Part shown: in pieces, positions 1-12,900 of the stretch
Layout of the letters: each line of letters opens with the position of its first letter
How positions within the stretch are numbered: the stretch's first letter is position 1
Assembly (NCBI GenBank): GCA_034008185.1
Contig: CM067089.1
Span: 24,090,213-24,154,212 of the forward strand
From: Gorsachius magnificus
Lineage: Eukaryota > Chordata > Aves > Pelecaniformes > Ardeidae
Length of the DNA stretch: 64,000 nt
Reading direction: 5' to 3'
Notes under the pieces: generated by a model
Seen by the model: only the letters and a program-made list of their open reading frames with translations
What the model was told of the DNA's origin: nothing
The model's database searches: none
Program-made: the position numbers and the translations under genes

Positions 1-3000
1 TTAGCTTGATCATTTGTCTTCGTAGGTGAAAAGCCTAAACATGCTTTTTTGTAACCAGGTTGGAAAGAATACTGTTTAAAAAAAAAAAAAAAAAGCTCAA
101 CACTGAAGAGAGTGATGTATAGCGGTGTGAGACTTCTCATTTAAACTGTGATTAGAGAAATAATGATCTCTGTTAGGTCCTATCTGCAGCGAGGTCACTT
201 GAGCTTTGATCAGAATAGGGTATGTTAGCGTGACTATGGTATGATATCTAGAGGTTAGACCAAGAATTTTGTGGCTTAAGAAATTCCATAAGGAACTGAG
301 CTTGGGGAGAAAGCTGCTGTCTTCCAACAGTGGAAGTTTTACCCAGGGTACAATCAGCCCGTCAGACTGTCAGAAGCCATCAGCTGTGACCCTCAGGCTG
401 GGGTGTGCATATCGGGGCAGGCAGCTGTGCCAGTTCAGTGGCAATGTGCAGCTGTGCAGTGTGATAATTGCTGCAGTTCGGGCGCGTTATCTGTCCATCT
501 TCACGACTCTGTGCAGCTGCCATTTTGAAGGGGGTGGCTGGAACATTGGCTATTCTTCCAGTAGATTAAATGTCTGTGAAGGACATATCAAAGTGTTTAA
601 AACTATCATTTTGGAAATGTACTACAGTTTGTTTTGACACTTACTTACTATGTTTCTGTAGACCCTTGCATATTTTTATTCTTAGGTCCCTTTTTTGAAA
701 TAGGATCTTGAGCAGTGATGAAGATACTAACATTTTGAAACTGTCACAGTTTGGTACTGGATTGTTGAAAAGAATAATCATTATTTAATGTGCTAGGATG
801 TGTTGAACTTCAAATTTCACAGGGCAGAAAATAGAAAAAAGTGAAGTTGTGGTCCCTTCAGTTCCTTTGCCCACTTCCATAGCATGTTTGCTTCTCTTTG
901 ATTTACTAGTTTAATACCAGGTGTGTGAATGTGTGATACATGTATGGTATGTTCCGTTTGCTTAGATGGTTTTAAATGTCCTTATTTTAAATTTTTTGAC
1001 TGCATATCTTTAGCTTCAATTTTGCATTGAGTATTCTTGGCTTCTAAAATGTTTTTTAGATAAATTCTTAAAAATCTAACCTTTATCAGTTAGGAAGAGC
1101 CAACTGGTACTTATAAATCTTGCCTGTGAAACACATGTTGGGAAATATTATGTAAGCTGTTCACTGGGCTAGTTGTACATTTAAATTTATTAAATACTTT
1201 AGCAGCTGTGCATGAAATATAATATGCGTTCTGTCTTTAATGCATAAAGTACTAATAAAAGTTTGAACTCTACAAGCATGTCTCTTTGTGGGCAATTTTC
1301 TTTGACAAATTGCTATCAAAACAGTATCTTTAAGGGTTAAGGAAGAATATTTGAAAAATGCCATTTTCATGGTGAAGGAAGGAGATGGTGGTGAATAGGT
1401 AAGCTAAGGTTCACCAGAGGAACAATTCTGCAAACCTCAGGGTAGCAACTGTGTCCCTCCTGCACCCCTCCGTGGTATGTCAGTAACCTACCGAGGCAAA
1501 AAATCACACATCTGTTAAACAGCATTCCCACTGTTACATTGTTTCTGTTGTAGCTGACTTACTAGTTTGAGTAGTGAGGGGGTTTATTTGTTGGGGTTTT
1601 TTTCCTCTAAATAACTGGGGGTGTTAAACTGTGGTTTAAAAAAAAAAAGTGAAGGAACAAGAAATGTGGAAGCTTCAAAAAGCTCAAGTATAGATACTAT
1701 TTCTATATCCTCAGCAACTAAAGTTGTATTCAGTTCTAGCTGAAGTAGTCTGATTTCTGGTCAGAGGAAAAGCATGCAGTGTTACTTACAGTGAAGAATG
1801 GTTGTGACTTTATGCAGGCATATGTTTTTAATGGGCAAAATGATCTCCATTTACAAAATGGATTGCATATTAGCCAAGGGTATATCTGTCTGTGATAGGC
1901 AGATCCCTTTAACAAATGACCTGATTTCATTTTAAGTAAGATTGCAAGTTGCATAAGAAGGGTTAGTGTCCTTTGACTTCTGAAAGATACTGCTTTTAGA
2001 ATTTCCTGGTAGCTCTTTGCTTTTTCTCTGATGGATAAGTATTTGCTATCAATAAAATGCTTATTAAGACCTGACAAATGGAGATATTGGGGAGGTGTAG
2101 CAGCATTATGAAGAGACTGGTATTGGGCGAGACCCTTTTTCATTAAAGAAAAAGAGCCTGATACTGTTCACTACAGAAAACATTGATTTGGAAGTAAATG
2201 TAAGAGCACAACAGTTAAAATTTGTGGCTTAAAGACTGATAGGATGGTAAACTGTAAAGAAGACTCGGCAATTAAACCAAGTGACCTGAATCTGTTATTG
2301 AACAGTGTGTTGCAGTGTAGTCTGCTTGCTATGAGTCAAATGCAAACCCTGCATTTAGGAGACTGTGGATGGACCCCACTGTATTCTGATAAGAAGTGAC
2401 TCCGTGAAGGATTTAGCAGCGAAGTGGATAAATGGATGCAAGTCAGCGTGATACTATGGCAAATAACCTAAGGCAGTCTCTGCATATGTAAACAAGAAAA
2501 ATGGGTCAGTCAGTCGGTGTCTTGTATGTTTGAATGCAGCACTAGTGAGCTTGAGAATGTGTCCGGGGTTGATGCTTGCATTTTAAATGGATGCTGAAAA
2601 AACAAGTTTCAGAGAGTGTAATCAGAAAATGCTATAAGGAACAGAGAATATACATTTTTCTTCTGTTTATTTGACACCAAAATCAATTTGCAAGATAGCT
2701 CGATTGTAGTTGGTTGGTGACCAGAATCTTTCCTCAGGAGGAGTAATTTATGGTTCTGCAGTTGAGTGGAGCAAGGAAGAAAAACAGAGGGCAAAGGGGC
2801 AGTGGGAACCCTCTGTCTTGTGCAGCATGAGCAGTTAGCCGTTTGCGGAATTATCAGATTGACACTTGACTTTTAGCTGCTTACATTATGTATGACTGTC
2901 TTACAAACCAATCAACAAAAAAAAAACCCACCCAATCTCCGAAAAACCAAACCCCACAGAAAACCACTGTAGTTAGATTTGTGGAATATTTTGAGATGGC

Positions 3001-3704
3001 AAAAGATTTTGCTGTGAGGCACGGCAAAAGTGAGGTCACTTGTTAAAGGTTTTTCAAAGTGAGTGACAGTGCAGCCTGCAGCATGACTGTAGCCTCTGCT
3101 GGGGGACACTAGGTTTATTTTTCCCTTCAATTCAGACAGTGTAGGCAACCTGTTCTGTTAAATTGCCTATTAGGTTAAGCCAGCAAAGAAAGTTTCTTTC
3201 TCTCAAGCTCTCACTTTGATCATAGGATGTATGTATGGATTGCAGAAATTTTCCTAAATATCCCATTGTTTATGTATACTTTTTATATAGAAAGCGCTTG
3301 GTATTGATTATAATAGTTTTATTATAAACAGGGGAAACACTACAGCCAGTTTTAGTGTTGACGTTGTCTGTGTTCTTCAGTGTCATGTTTTGTCAGATCC
3401 AGTTTTAAAAGATCAGCATAGTTTATGGTACGAAGTGCAATGATTTTGGGTATTGAGCAAGTCAAAGTATCTGATATAATTTGAAGCTGTGGTATAAAGC
3501 AAAAGTTTTGTGTAATGTTAAGTATACTTTAATAAACATGTAATAATTTTTTTAGAAAACTCTGCTGTCTTTGCAATACCTTAGATACTTGAATCAACAA
3601 ATATTACATAGCTGCTTAATTTGCCAGTTTGAAACTATAAAACTACATTTTATGGCTATGCTCTCAAAGAAGTAACTGCTTTGTGTTTTGTGTTTTTTTC
3701 CAAG
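1..3704 (+). other. ADK: ADK intron upstream of exon A (3' part)
   Basis: This is intronic sequence leading to the acceptor of exon A. I looked for the preceding ADK exon, which should encode the conserved peptide ending in DKDFLDK, and did not find it, so the intron starts outside the window. The sequence is AT-rich with a 17-base A run at 78-94 and an A/C-rich patch near 2919-2957. A slightly GC-richer patch at about 350-540 has an open frame (269-637, 122 codons) that matches nothing I recognise and is probably chance. The intron ends in a T-rich tract and CCAAG at 3700-3704. Confidence 0.8.
78..94 (+). repeat. Poly(A) tract, 17 bases
   Basis: A simple mononucleotide run in the intron, with no retroposed sequence recognised next to it. 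Confidence 0.85.
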
Positions 3705-3758
3705 GTATGGGCTGAAGCCAAACGACCAAATTTTGGCAGAGGAGAAGCACAAAGAACT
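3705..3758 (+). CDS. ADK: Adenosine kinase coding exon A (probably exon 3), 54 nt
   Basis: Adenosine kinase phosphorylates adenosine to AMP with ATP and sets adenosine levels in cytoplasm and nucleus. The exon starts with the last base of a codon, reads 17 codons (YGLKPNDQILAEEKHKE) and ends with CT, the first two bases of a leucine codon finished by exon B. Intron phases are therefore 2 and 2, and the 54-nt exon is a multiple of three. The acceptor is a T-rich tract ending CCAAG; the donor is CT followed by GTAAGC, a good U1 match. The peptide differs from the human one as I recall it at two positions (Ser to Gly, Asp to Glu). It belongs to the N-terminal small (lid) domain. The preceding lysine codon would be completed by the first base of this exon, matching human DK|Y. 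Exon number is inferred from the human gene. Confidence 0.95.
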
Positions 3759-6700
3759 GTAAGCTCTTTTATGGTGATATACTTATATGTATTTACTTTT
3801 CTGTGTACATACATATCTTACTAGTAAAGACCTGAAACAAAAATTTCATGTTTTCATAAATACTCTGCTCTTCAGTATTGCCTAATGTAAATTCCACATC
3901 TCATGTGAAAACTAATTGTTTCAAAAAAAGACCTAAAATTTTTTTCTCATTAATTTGTTTTAAAAATTATTTTCTTAACTGCAGTTGGTGCACATGCAAT
4001 TTAAATGTCTTAGTGTTCATTCTAGCAATGGTTATACTAACAGCTACTGGCTGCCTACAGTATGTCTGCGTGTAAGTGAAATGTTTATTTATATCTGGCA
4101 GAAATGAAAAGGAATACTTTTTTTTTTTCACGTTCAGTGTTGACTCATTATTTTAATTTTCCTACTTGTGTGATATCATGGCCATTCCCGCCTTTACAGA
4201 ATCTTATCAACGCAGTTGGGTTGTGGTGTGGAGTGTAGCTTTGTGTTACCAGTGCCCTGACAGTTATATTGAAATGTTGCCTGTTTTGGCTAATCTGATT
4301 TTGTAACCTGAAAACTCTTGTTCCTGGGATAAAGATATGATCCACTGTTGAATGGATCATTCTTTTATCTTGCAGGAGACGTAGCCATATGAAGCTTAAT
4401 CAAACATTACAATAACAGCATCTTCAATTATTTTGCTCCTTCATTGAAGATGTGCCCAAACCAGCTTGAAGTCCACATTTATTCTGTTTTTTAGATAGTC
4501 TTCCGTGTTCAAGAAAAATAACCTTTATTTTTTATTCTGGTACACTCTGTACTAAAATACAAAAGCTCTACATTTGAGTTGAAAACAAACACTGGGTACT
4601 GTGCATAAGCATGTGTATATACATTTGGAAAATGCAAAGTAAAAAGGTGGGTATTGTCTGCATATTATCTAGATATGGGGGAGGGGAATTCTGAGTTTGT
4701 ATACTTGTTTTGAAAGCTTCAGTTTTATTTTTTTTTTTTCCCAATGATGGTAGCTTTTAAAACAGATACTGAAATTCTGCAAGTTACTGACTGTATACGT
4801 GTTCTGAAAGTGGAGGGCTTAGCAGAGCTTGGTATGCTTTCTGTGATGACTGATTAGTTCAATGAAGATAGTTGGTGTGAAAGACTGTAGAAATAATGAC
4901 TAGTGGAATATTTATATAGAAGTTGTATTTCCAAATAAGATACAGATTTTTAGGATTACTTTCAGATTCCTTCTTTTCAGGAAAGAGGTAGTGGGCAATT
5001 TGGTTCCTTTTGTGGGCATCTGCACACTTTAGATATGAAAAAAAAGGTGTTTTTCTTTTATTTCTATTTTAAACTTTCAACTCTTGCGCATAGTTGTCTG
5101 TTTCCATTATTACACTAGCATTATTTTGCATTATTTCATAGTCCCCCAAAAGACTTAAGCAGTTTATCCATTTGTAAGATGAGGTAACTGTTTCAGGTGA
5201 ATTAATATCTGTAGCTGTTGGGTTTTCCATGTTAAAAGTTTGGATACTTCTCAGTAAGGTTATAGATTTCAAACAGTAAAAATGTATTCTGGTAACAAAG
5301 GCTTAATTCCTTTGAAAAAGAATTATTTGCTAAAAGCCTTAGTGATTGAATTACTAGCCAATAAAATTTCCGTGTTCTTTCAGAGGATGTAAAAAGACAT
5401 TTAAGTTACACTTGTACATCATGGTAATGTACCTTTGACATTAAAACTGCTTGAGCTCCGGGCAAGAGACAAGCAACAGCAGTTGCCTTTGATAGGTAGG
5501 TAAAATGGGTGATTAAACCATTAAAAGTGTTAGATGATTTTTAAAAGCTGTAAGCTAGAAGTATTAAAAGTACTAGCATGTTGAGGGGTTAAACACAAGT
5601 TAAAATGACATACAGGTCTGTATTTTGGACAGTACAAGTTGTACTGTGTACACAAGCTTTATTTGCACAAGAGATATTGATTAACCTGAACCTTTTGATG
5701 TGAGGTATTTCATTTGAAGTAGTTTAATCATACTAAAATCCTGTCTGAGCTTTTTATTTTAAGTATGTTGCATATTACTTAATTGCATATTAGTTACTGA
5801 TATGCTTACAGCATAGTCAATTCTTAAATGGAGGGTTGAACTCCTTTCATGAAATAAAGAGAATTCGGTAAAACTGAAGTTTTACATGAATCAGCTGCAA
5901 CAGAAACCTTTCTTTGGTCTTTCATTGTTATCACTACAGTAGCTCCTGAGATGATTTATATGCTGTTTGTTATAATGAATGAGTTTGAACATGCTTTTGC
6001 CATTGACCTTGGCATCTTGAATGTCACTGGATACTTGACCGGGGAAAAACTCTCATAGGTCAGTGTCACGTTGTTCAGGACAGACCTTTGGAACTTTTCT
6101 AATATGCTGTGTGCTCTTCTTCGACCATGTTAACTGTATGGTACAGAACAGATTAAACAGTCTTGAACCTTAAAGCACTTTCAGTCCTTGAAGCTAAAAT
6201 CTCTGATTTAACTTACAGATGAGTTGTTAGATGCTCCACTGTCTTTTTCTGATATTTAGATAGGCTTTCATATTTAAAAGAAATGCCAATGCTAGGAAAT
6301 GGTGCAAGACAACTTATCACTAGGGTAGATATCGCTGATTTGGTTATAAACTTATTCTTAGGTTCAGTGACCTTATAACTAAGGTGTTCTCCTGAACCTG
6401 TCCTAATGTTTTTAAGTCAAATATAACATTAGACTCTCTGTATTTCTGTTCAGTGCCGAAATTCCCCTGCTTAAAATACTTATATACTTAAATATCTTCT
6501 AGTCTTTGGAATGTCAGCAGCTTTTATATTGACTTACCTAGTAAAGGTGACTTCTTTTGGCATTCTTCATCTAATAGTACCATGATGATTTTTCTGACTG
6601 TCAGATGTCCGTCAGTTTCTTAGAGATCACTTCTATATAGCTGTTCTTCATAAAAATAAAAATTTTATTCAGTAGTGAATGCCTTATCTCCAAAGGTAAT

Positions 6701-7679
6701 TGGGCCAGCGACACCCTGACTTGGCTTGATCCTGTTGTCCTTGAATCTTAGTTATCTAGAGATACGTACAGCCACTAGGGCAGACTGGAGTTGGTTTACA
6801 GGCATGGCATCATACTCAACTTCTATTTTAAGAGCTAAGGTATGAAAGATCACTTTTTTTAAAAAAATTTTTTTCCCTGCTTCCAATTCACTTGGCATGT
6901 AGCAGCCTTTTAAAATTGTGTCTTTTCATCAGTGTATACTTTTTTTTATCTTAAAGGAACTTGTAGCAGTAAAGTTTTAAGTTGATGCATATATACATTC
7001 TTTCCTGAATTCAGCTGGAAACATCTACCTCCCTTACCCAAATCAACTCCTGAATGCACACAAGGTGGACGTCACTGTCCTGCAGCTCAGCCAGGAAGTG
7101 GAATGTGTGAAGGCTCCTTAGCCTGCTTCCGTGTAAAATTAGCAGATTAGTTCAAACCATCTTAATTGATGATCAAGCCAAGCATGCCAACATTGTAGTG
7201 AATCAGATGAGCAATTGTTTGTTTTCACTGGTGAGTTTGTTCTGCAGTGAGAATAACAAAGATGGGGAAACAGTAGTATCTTCAGTTTACACAAGTGTTT
7301 TCAAAGGTGAGCATGCATTTGTGGCTGAAGAGATCTCCTGGAGATGTTTCCCACCTCCCCCAACCCAACTAATCCCCTCTAACTTTGAGGAGAGGAAAAA
7401 AAGGGTTCCATCCTGCAAGACTGCTGGGGAAACTTGGACATGATAAGATTGGTGAGGCCTTAATGTTGCATATCTCTCTTCCCCTTCTGTGAACAATAAA
7501 CAAATATAAACTCAGAAAAATAGAAATACTTCTCTTTACCATTTGTATAGCCCTTTTACAAGAGTTGTTCCTATTTTTAATTCTCATAATTGGACCGAAT
7601 GACTTTAACTGGAGGTCAGATTAACCAAGTATAGACTTGTGGGTCTGTAGACTTGCACACATGTTGTTGCCTAAGCTGA

Positions 7680-7696
7680 TTTTTTTTTTTTTTTTT
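7680..7696 (+). repeat. Poly(T) tract, 17 bases
   Basis: A simple mononucleotide run in unique intron DNA, with no element recognised beside it. Confidence 0.85.
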
Positions 7697-8450
7697 ACAC
7701 TGTGGTTCCACATCAAAAGTTTTTGAGGAGAATAAATTTAAGCTAGTGCAGCAAGTGATGGGGTGTGATCCAATTTTTTAAAAAATTAATTTTTTCCCAA
7801 TGCCCAACAGAGAGTTCATTTTCACTGTGTAGACTAGTGTTGGCAGAGGTGTTGTGGCTTTTAGTAATATTCTTTTTTACTAAAATATGGGCTGTAGCAA
7901 AATCTTGGTAGCTTGACTAGCTTGTATGAATAGGTGACTAAAATATATTAATTGTGATTCTTAAAAGCATTATTTGGAGTTTAATGGTACCGTTGAGTCT
8001 GTAAGCAATGCTTCAGGACACTTGTTTTAATACAGCTTTGACTGCTGGTTGTACAATTTTATAAACTGTTTTGTTTAAACAGTTTTGTCCATGATGGAAT
8101 ACTTTATTTTTTTTTTGGAAGTTAGTTGAAGGAAAAAGTGGCAAATGTGGCAGCTATTTTGTGCCCTGCAGCTACCTCTGCTTTCATAATATATCTTTTT
8201 TACAGAGGTAAAGGCCATAAAGTGAGAAAGAGGAAGAAGATAAATACACGCTTCCTTTCTCTCCAGTCATGTCTTTGATGTGTTGCAGTCAGAAGGGAGA
8301 GCAGATGCGTTGCTCTGCTGCAAGTTTGCCAAGAGGAATTTATTTAGGTATTTTGTTCTTAACTGCATACTTGCTATATGAATACTTTTCAAACTGAACC
8401 AGGAAGAGAGAGAGGCTCATAAGCTTGAGAACAGCTATTTGGGTTACTGA

Positions 8451-9019
8451 TGCGGTTTTGAACTATCTGTATGTTGTTGTGCGGCCGCTTGCTCACTCCT
8501 CCCTGGTGGGATGGGGGAGAGAATCCAAAGAGTAAAAGTGAGAAAGCTCATGAGTTGAGAGATAAAGACAGATAGGTAAAGCAAAAGCTGTGTGTGCAAG
8601 CAAAGCAAAACAAGGAATTCCTTCACTGCTTCCCACAGGCAGGCAGGTGCTTAGCCATCCCCAGGAAAGCAGGGCTCCATCATGCCTAATGGTTACTTGG
8701 GGAAGAGAAATGCCACCACTCCTAATGTTCCCCCTTTCCTTCTTCCCCCAGCTTTACATGCTGAGCATGACTTCATATGGTGTGGGTTATCCCTTGGGTC
8801 AGCTGTGTCCCCTCCCAGCTCCTTGTGCCCCCCCAGCCTCCTCACTGGTGGGGTGGGGTGGGGTGAGGAGCAGGACAGGCCTTGACTCTGTGTCAGCCGG
8901 GCTCAGCAATAAAAAAACATCCCTGTGTTATCAACACTGTTTCCAGCACAAATCCGGAACATAGCCCCGTACCAGCTACTATGAAGAAAGTTAATTTTAT
9001 CCCAGCCAAAATCAGCACA
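8451..9019 (-). mobile_element. Solo LTR of an avian endogenous retrovirus family, minus orientation
   Basis: Read on the minus strand, the right end carries the motif GGCTGGGATA followed by a T/A-rich stretch. The left end has a conserved block around GCGGCCGC and GATTCTCTCCCCCATCCCA (seen reversed on the + strand). Both ends match the LTR at 25364-25988, so the two are one family. This is the widespread bird LTR type that starts TGTCCTGGTTTC. The terminal TG and CA bases are still visible, and CTGA flanks both sides (8447-8450 and 9020-9023), a likely remnant of the target-site duplication. Many mismatches at the ends make it look older than the second copy. A GGGGT repeat lies at about 8850-8870. 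No gag, pol or env sequence adjoins it, so it is a solo LTR. Open frames within it (8590-8964 and others) are chance. Confidence 0.85.
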
Positions 9020-9098
9020 CTGAAAGATCTTGGGTTTTTTGTTCTGGTTTTGCTTAGCCGAGATGTATGTAAGTGAGTGCATATATATATAAGTAAGT

Positions 9099-9141
9099 AC
9101 TCGATGATCTTAAAGGTCTTTTCCAACTGAGGTGATTCTAG
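9099..9141 (+). mobile_element. CR1 LINE 3' end fragment
   Basis: A short stretch reads GATGATCTTAAAGGTC, TTTTCCAACTGAGG and TGATTCTA. This follows the typical 3' terminus of bird CR1 elements, a GATGATCTTTAAGGTCCCTTCCAACC-like segment followed by ATTCTATGATTCT repeats. Only about 43 bases remain. It lies 80 bases beyond the minus-strand LTR, so that LTR may have inserted into or next to an old CR1 copy. Confidence 0.7.
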
Positions 9142-9506
9142 GAGTATTGGAAGGGGGAATCCTGGAGACATAGGAGGGTTATTTGGGGATTATGCAGGGC
9201 CTGTATGACATTTGGGAAAGAGTAGAGAATTTACTGTAGGGATTTAGAAGTAGTCTGGGTATGTTAGAGGATGCAAAAGGGATTTCAACCTGTTCATGGG
9301 AATGTAGTGGAGTTTCCTTGTATTTGGGGGGGTTACCATGTGTAACAAGTACCAGAGCTAAGGGACTTGACCCCAAACCTATTTACTATGCAACCATGCC
9401 TCATTGATGGTTCAACATGCAGTGAGAGGTGTGAATGCTGGAGACATAAAGGGGTGTAACTGTCTGTCTAATGCTGTTTGGAGCAACCAAGCTACAGTAT
9501 TTTGTG

Positions 9507-9520
9507 CCACTAGAGGGTGT
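9507..9520 (+). promoter_or_regulatory. CTCF-like motif
   Basis: CCACTAGAGGGTGT resembles the CTCF core (CCASYAGRKGGCRS). One motif match in an intron is weak evidence, since binding depends on flanking bases and chromatin. Confidence 0.25.
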
Positions 9521-12500
9521 AGCTTATCCTCAATAGCACTTTCAAAAAGTCCTTCCGTATATGTTGCTTTTAGGATTCTGTGTCCTGTTGATGTGTAGTC
9601 CATCTAAAATACCTTTGGTTTTTATCCACCTTGTTCCCCCTAAAACCTAGAAAAGAGGGTAGAAATGCTAAGCTTTAAATCTTTCGTCTGCCTACTCAAC
9701 ATATGCTGACAACACAGATGATTTGTATGATTGGGGTGATGCATGAACCTGTCACAGATGTCTGTCAAAGCTGTTGAGTTACTTTATATAATATACCTCA
9801 CTTGTAATTACATTTGAGTGGATTAGTATATAATATGAAATATGATTTGGCAGTGAAGTAATGTGGAAAACTTATGCAAATAGCAAGGTTCCCAGCTTTA
9901 TGAAAAATCTTACCAACTCTCATCCTTACACAACTTTATTTCAGATTTCCTCCTCATTTTTTTAGCTCAAACTATCATACTGGCCTGTTCCCTGGTGTAG
10001 ACGTTTGTGTGAAAACATCAATAAAAATGTCTGTTGTGGAATTGACATTCATTTTTACAGAATATAGTAGTTCTAGAATTGCTACAAATTAGAACTTCTA
10101 AACTACTGGGTTTTTTAATGTATAAATAATAATTTAGAATGATCAGTCTCTGAAGTTGCCACCTTCTCCCAAAGCAAATATAAATTCTATTGTATATTGA
10201 CACTGATTGGTTTTTGACAGGTAATCAAGCAATTCTTTAAGGAAACTTTCATTAAATGCTTGGGAATTCTGTGGAGTAAGAATCTGGATGATGTGCTGTG
10301 CATATTTGGAAAATATGTAAATGTAATGAAAGAGATTGGTGGTTGGGAAGAACTCTGTGCTGATCTGGAATGCATTTTGTTAATCCTGTTCTTTGGGTTG
10401 TTGGCTCCCTCTGTAGAAATTACTTTCAATTGCAGTTTGATTTCTCTAGAATTGTTTTATCACTTCTGTGGTGTATATATAAAGGCTTGACTCACATGTA
10501 CAAAAAGGATGATTTATGGTTAGCTACAAAATTTCTATTACAGATTCTTCCCTCTATTTTATCCTTCAGTTCTCTGCCTGCCCACTCCCCACCCAACAAT
10601 TCTTTTGAATGAAGCACCGGTGCAAATTAGCATTACACAAATAGTTTCATGAATTCTTGGTAACAGACAATCCTGGGTAAAATTTAAAAAAAATAAGAAT
10701 CTAAATTATAGCAGAAATGCTTTTGCCTTCTTTGATGGAGGCAGTCTTTACATCTGCTTAAATTTAAAAAGAAAAATTGCAAATTTTAATTGTAAAATTT
10801 CATTTTGCTTCCTGCTATTGATAATATAAAATAAATAATCTGCATGTTACTTATGCAGGATGGTAAACATTGGATCAATATTTTAAATTTTACTCATAGA
10901 GTTTTGTAATTAATCCTGCTGCCTCTGTTTACATTATTTTGTATGTATAGTATATTAAAGGAAAACTTTTGCCACATAGTTGTATAGGCTCTGTTAGAAT
11001 ATTCTTTATTGTTAAACAGCTCTTGAAAATTAGTGTTGATTCATTCTTATATGACACAGTGGTTATTTGATATAAAATAGAAGAAAACTTCTGATAATAG
11101 CTATGGTTGGCAGATAAGAACAAGGCTTATGTTCCTCTGGGTACTTGGTTTTATAGCCTGAGCTGCTTATCTGAGACTGTTGTGTGATACAACACTTCCA
11201 TGGTAGTTGGAAGGAGGAGAGCTGGAGGGGAAAGAGAAGGATGGATGTGAAAGCCAATGAGGAATCCAAAATATTTTGTGTGTGACACATGAGAACCTAA
11301 AAATGAAAAGTCTAAAAACAGCTGCTAAAGGATTGAAACTTCATTTGCTTGAATTAAGTTATGGAAGTTCCTAATGTCAGATTTATTGCTCTTCTGTAGT
11401 TTTGCTTTTATGCGCCTTAATCTCATGTATTAACTTTTCTTTTCTTGCCTTCAAGAGATGTCTTTCAAGTACCTGTGTCATCTACTTTGGTTATTGCTAC
11501 TCTATTATACGTGGTACAGCAGAGATATCAAAAGATCCTCCAAGGAAAAGAAGTTTTGAAATATTCCAAACTATAATTCCGTCACAAATTTGAGAGCTTT
11601 CAGGAGATCTCACAGTACTGGTTATTGCATTAAATTGATCTTTCATAACCATTTCTTACATGCTAAAAATTTATACAAGAATAGATGAATTGGTGTTGAC
11701 CTGCCTGGCTCTTATGTGTAGTGAGCGAATGAGATGAGTTACTCCATTGCTCTTTCTAATAGTAATTACTGTTACTTAGTATGTACTGTACATACTTGGT
11801 TTAAAGCAAGGCAATACATTTTTGCTTTTGCTACCTATTCCTGAAATTGCCCTCAAGCACAGACTGAACAGGTAGCCCACAGCACTAAATTGAATGCCTG
11901 GACTTAGAAGGCTGAAGTATTCTGAACTCCTGTAAAGGGTTTCAGCTTACTACTTACTGAGTGTTCATAGCAAAGGCTTCACAAACAGCACGAAATAGTT
12001 CAGAAATTATGTGAAAAATGGTGTTAACTGTATTTTGTATTGAGTCCAGGTATGCACAAAGTGCGGTGCTAATATAGTAGTGACATGACTGTGTGCAACT
12101 GCTGACATATTTGAAGACTGAGTTTTGAATATGCAGACTAATTTTTCCATAGTGCTGCATATTTCTGTTACTCTATTGATTTCTTTCAGACAGAGAATGG
12201 GGTCCATACTTACAATAAGATGCAATCTTAAGCTGCAGAGAATGCAAAATCTTCTGGGATTGCTATTTCTTAAGGTTGCTGGAGAGGTTTTTGCATCTTT
12301 GTTGTACAGAAATGCACAACTTAGAATTCAACAAAATCCGTCTTTATTAGCTTTCATGTTATGCAATGTAGCACTAAACTTGAGATTTTTCTGAAATTTA
12401 GAAATGACTAATTGGTCATTTTACTAACTTGGAAGATGTGCTGTCTGTCTTAGTGTCTTAGAAAGAGGATGTAAGTAAAGATATTGCTATGGGATGGTTT

Positions 12501-12885
12501 TGAGCTGTCAGAGTAATTAACTTATGCAGCTCTTGCAGTCTGTCTTGCAGCTTGAAACATTCTGAGAGACAGAGTGAGAGTTTAACTTAACATGGGATTT
12601 TTATGCCATTCTTTTACTGTACTTCTTACATGTTGTATTTTGCTCACACTCCTCTGGAAACAGCACTAGAGGCAGGAAAAAAGTTAATACGTGCCTGAGC
12701 ATCAATTTTGTTAATTTCATAAATGCAGCATGTGTGGAGGAGCATCTTCAGACAATCTTGTCTTGGCAGGTCCTTTTTAAATTCTGTTTTTGTTCAGATT
12801 TTAATGAAATTACACAGCAAAGTTGTTGAAATGTGGCAATGTTTCAAAGCCCCAGAAAAGGGGCATGCAGTCAGTACTGGTTTTG

Positions 12886-12900
12886 CCACAAGGTGGTGCT
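12886..12900 (+). promoter_or_regulatory. CTCF-like motif
   Basis: CCACAAGGTGGTGCT matches most positions of the CTCF core (CCACNAGGTGGCAG) and has the same orientation as the motif at 9507. It is only a motif match. Confidence 0.3.

Noticed and set aside
1736..2143. 135-codon minus-strand open frame
   Set aside because: AT-rich, antisense to ADK, no recognisable domain; length compatible with chance.
4360..4400. Possible exon after CTTGCAG near 4376
   Set aside because: The downstream sequence reaches stops quickly in the ADK-compatible frame and has no nearby donor.
8590..8964. 124-codon open frame and overlapping smaller ones
   Set aside because: Entirely inside the minus-strand LTR; proline/serine-rich translation of non-coding repeat DNA.
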